Shown piece by piece: positions 62,103 through 64,000 of a DNA stretch of 64,000 bases (positions within the stretch are counted from its first letter, which is position 1; every line of letters starts with the position of its first letter). Made by a program: the position numbers and the translations under genes. Under the pieces are notes generated by a model that saw only the letters and a list, made by a program, of their open reading frames with translations, was not told the origin of the DNA and searched no databases. Origin of the DNA: Streptomyces sp. NBC_00443 (GTDB lineage: Bacteria > Actinomycetota > Actinomycetes > Streptomycetales > Streptomycetaceae); contig NZ_CP107917.1 in assembly GCF_036014175.1 (NCBI RefSeq), positions 5,828,001 through 5,892,000 of the forward strand, read 5' to 3'.

Positions 62103-62425
62103 AGGAGGACGTGCACAGCACTCACCCCGCGACAGGTGTACGCCTGCTCCCCTGGACCGGGGAAGGCGGCAAAACGTGCTACCTCGGCACCGGCGGAACC
62201 GGCCCTGTGTCCCGTGTGGCGGACGCCGTCGAGAGCGTTCAGCTCGGAATGGCGGGCGAGCTCCTCGGCCACGCGGACGACATGCTCGCCGACCGACGAG
62301 CAACGCCCGCGCAGCTCCGCTTCCTGCTGGCCCGGATGAGCGAGGCGCTGACCGATGTCCGTCGGATCGCGGAGAGCCGGGGTGCGCGTGTTCCCGTCCC
62401 CGCCTGCGACGACTCCGGCCAGTGA
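62099..62425 (+). CDS. Small unknown protein of the XRE/DUF397 locus
   Basis: This 108-residue soluble protein contains LPWTGEGGKTCYLGTGGTGPVSRVADAVESVQLGMAGELL and a helical end (RFLLARMSEALTDVRRIAES). It resembles small companions found next to DUF5753/DUF397 regulators in many Streptomyces. The ATG at 62099 overlaps the previous stop. The stop at 62425 abuts the end of the convergent nucleotidyltransferase gene (62426). Confidence 0.7.
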   Translation: MKEDVHSTHPATGVRLLPWTGEGGKTCYLGTGGTGPVSRVADAVESVQLGMAGELLGHADDMLADRRATPAQLRFLLARMSEALTDVRRIAESRGARVPVPACDDSGQ

Positions 62426-62920
62426 TCAGAAATGCGTGGTGATCCCGAACACCCGCCGCAGCTGAGCCATGTCGTGCCGGTCGCGGTCCGCCGGCTCGTA
62501 CCCCTGGTGGAAGTGGACCTGCTGCTCGGCGGACAGGCACGGGACCGTCGTACCGCCGATCCTGCCCGTCACGAAGGCCGACGCGGGGTAGACGAAGGGG
62601 CGTGACGGTTCGGGTGACGCCTGAAGCGCGGAGCCGTCCTCGGCGAAGACCAGGGGGTGGAGGTCGATCTCCCGCCCGTCCGGAGCGGTGACCACGAACC
62701 GGACCGGGCGCCAGTCCAGGGTTTCCACGAAGCCCGCGTCCGCGAGGGCTGCCACCACGGCCGTCTCCTGGTCCTGGCGGTGCATCAGGTCCAGGTCGCG
62801 GTGGTCGCGGGTCTGCTCCCCGATCAGGGCGTCGATGCCCCAGCCGCCGCCGATCCAGATATCGGTCCGCGCCTTTCGGAGCAAGGACAGGACGGACAGT
62901 ACGCCGCCAGCGGTCATCAT
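62426..62920 (-). CDS. LnuA/aminoglycoside-type nucleotidyltransferase
   Basis: This 164-residue protein has the nucleotidyltransferase fold of lincosamide and 2''-aminoglycoside adenylyltransferases. The core motif WIGGGWGIDALIGEQTRDHRDLDLM gives the GGxGxD and DxD-type metal-binding Asp residues near 24-45. A third acidic part, PDGREIDLHPLVF, lies near 80. The end (VHFHQGYEPADRDRHDMAQL) matches the family too. The two methionines at the start (62920 and the next codon) are equally likely. Activity on a drug is possible but untested; many chromosomal copies have other roles. Confidence 0.82.
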   Translation of the reverse strand: MMTAGGVLSVLSLLRKARTDIWIGGGWGIDALIGEQTRDHRDLDLMHRQDQETAVVAALADAGFVETLDWRPVRFVVTAPDGREIDLHPLVFAEDGSALQASPEPSRPFVYPASAFVTGRIGGTTVPCLSAEQQVHFHQGYEPADRDRHDMAQLRRVFGITTHF

Positions 62921-62959
62921 GCGTACAACCTTTCATGCGTGCTCGTTGGTCAGAAGGAC

Positions 62960-63841
62960 ATGACTCACGGGACAACGAGCAAGAAGGCAAGACGCGTTTC
63001 CGGACGCGCGAGAGCGGGCGTCGCGACAGGTGTGGGCGTCGGCGTCGTCATGGCGTCCATAGCCGTCGCCACCCCCGCCGTCGCGGCGCCCTCGCCCACC
63101 GTCAGCTGTACGTCCGCCAAGGCCGGCCTCGCCGCCAAGTTGACGAAGGACATCACCGCCGCCCTGGCCAACCGCAAGGGCACCATCGCGGTCGGCCTCT
63201 ACGACCGTTCCACCAACACCACCTGCGCCCTGCGGGCCTCCAGCGCCTTCGACTCCGCCAGTGTCGTCAAGGTCACCGTGCTGGCCGCGCTGCTGTGGGA
63301 CGCGAAGAAGCACAACCGGTACCTCACCGATCGTGAGACGTCCCTCGCCAAGGCCATGATCACCAAGTCGGACAACGCCGCGACCAGCACGCTCTGGAAG
63401 CAGCTCGGCCTGACGAAGGTCAAGGGCTTCCTCACGGCCGCCGGTATGACCCAGACCAAGCCCGGCGCGAACGGCTACTGGGGCCTGACCCAGATCACCG
63501 TCACCGACGAGCAGAAGCTGCTCAAGCTCATCACCGCCAGGAACTCGGTGCTCAGCGACAACTCTCGCGCCTACATCCTGCAGTTGATGGGCCAGGTCGT
63601 CTCCTCGCAGCGCTGGGGCACACCGTACGGAGTGCCGTCCGGCGTCACGGTGGCGGTCAAGAACGGCTGGCTGCAACGCGCCACCCAGGGCTGGCGGGTG
63701 CACAGCGTCGGCGCGTTCAAGGGGCGGGGCCACGACTACGTGATCACGGTGCTCACCCATGGCAACAGCACCATGAACTACGGCATCACGACCATTCAGG
63801 GCGTCGCCAAGGTCATCCACAAGGACCTGGCCGCGAGCTGA
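62960..63841 (+). CDS. Secreted serine hydrolase, class A beta-lactamase-like
   Basis: This 293-residue protein has an N-terminal segment of about 48 residues with twin basic residues and a hydrophobic core (VATGVGVGVVMASIAVATPA), then AVAAPS as cleavage region. The beta-lactamase fold shows SASVVKV near residue 98, the SxxK (Ser-Val-Val-Lys) active site, and KSDNAATSTLW near 138 (SDN motif). KNGWLQR near 235 may be the KTG equivalent. Without the normal Glu166 region and with KNG rather than KTG it is not clearly a drug-hydrolysing enzyme. ATG 62960 has AGAAGGAC close upstream. Confidence 0.82.
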   Translation: MTHGTTSKKARRVSGRARAGVATGVGVGVVMASIAVATPAVAAPSPTVSCTSAKAGLAAKLTKDITAALANRKGTIAVGLYDRSTNTTCALRASSAFDSASVVKVTVLAALLWDAKKHNRYLTDRETSLAKAMITKSDNAATSTLWKQLGLTKVKGFLTAAGMTQTKPGANGYWGLTQITVTDEQKLLKLITARNSVLSDNSRAYILQLMGQVVSSQRWGTPYGVPSGVTVAVKNGWLQRATQGWRVHSVGAFKGRGHDYVITVLTHGNSTMNYGITTIQGVAKVIHKDLAAS

Positions 63842-63894
63842 GCCTTAACGAGGCGGCCCACCTCGCGTCACCCACCCGCCCTACGGTGACCCCC

Positions 63895-64000
63895 ATGCGC
63901 CTGAGAACCGTACTCGCGACCGCCACCGCGGGCCTGGCGGCGGCCACCTGCCTCACCGCCGCCGGCCCCGCGAACGCCCACGCCACCTCGCCGGGCCGCC
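63895..64000 (+). CDS. Secreted protein, N-terminal 35 residues (cut by window)
   Basis: An ATG at 63895 opens a frame with a clear signal peptide (RLRTVLATATAGLAAATCLT, then AAGPANAHA). It runs to the window edge. The mature part is outside the window, so no function can be given. Confidence 0.65.
   Translation, partial: MRLRTVLATATAGLAAATCLTAAGPANAHATSPGR

Overview
The window is a piece of a Streptomyces chromosome. The base composition is very GC-rich, and coding frames show the strong third-position G/C bias of actinomycetes. Gene order (cebEFG-cebR, tRNA-His, orn, adpA, glmS, beta-N-acetylhexosaminidase, desDCBA-desF-desE, then the acdH/HMG-CoA lyase/acyl-CoA carboxylase operon) matches what I remember of the S. 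coelicolor SCO2775-SCO2797 neighbourhood, read in reverse numbering. The adpA gene keeps the in-frame TTA codon that makes it dependent on the bldA tRNA.

Layout. 1-4374: cellobiose/cello-oligosaccharide ABC importer (cebE, cebF, partial cebG) and its LacI-type repressor cebR, with a perfect 14-bp CebR operator between them. 4451-8850: a GNAT acetyltransferase, tRNA-His with a strong terminator, oligoribonuclease, the developmental regulator adpA, a small membrane protein and a universal stress protein. 9001-16210: a GPR1/FUN34/YaaH-type membrane protein, glmS with a small conserved partner, a Tat-secreted metallophosphoesterase, a DUF4429 protein, and a secreted GH20 hexosaminidase with a DasR-type (dre) operator. 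16383-23579: the desferrioxamine system, desABCD plus the uptake genes desF and desE, with iron boxes before desA and desE.

23657-38029 is an accessory island between desE and acdH. All its genes are on the minus strand. A 1427-residue secreted LamG-repeat protein is followed by a 2327-residue secreted RHS/YD-repeat protein that ends in a HINT self-cleavage domain and a roughly 98-residue C-terminal tip. A candidate immunity gene is tightly coupled behind it, then a strong terminator. After these come an AT-richer lipoprotein, a gene broken by a one-base deletion, and two small unknown genes. This is the most novel part of the window: a polymorphic toxin-immunity locus with an unassigned toxin tip.

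38212-46375: a leucine/branched-chain acyl-CoA catabolic operon (carboxylase beta and alpha subunits, HMG-CoA lyase, acyl-CoA dehydrogenase), its divergent TetR repressor with two palindromic operators and an apparently leaderless start, then a two-component system. 46510-50724: a DedA protein, a second acyl-CoA dehydrogenase, a TesB thioesterase, a GNAT and a PF15698-like phosphatase. 50798-57018: a PucR regulator diverging from a sodium/solute symporter, a ureohydrolase and a ThDP enzyme, probably a catabolic unit for a guanidino compound. 57008-64000: small secreted proteins, a secreted endonuclease I, a GT39 transferase with long glycine-rich loops, an XRE/DUF397 regulatory pair with two divergent small genes, an LnuA-like nucleotidyltransferase, a secreted serine hydrolase, and the start of another secreted protein.

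Three dispersed non-coding elements recur in the intergenic gaps, including a 31-bp block present twice, without a mismatch, in opposite orientation.
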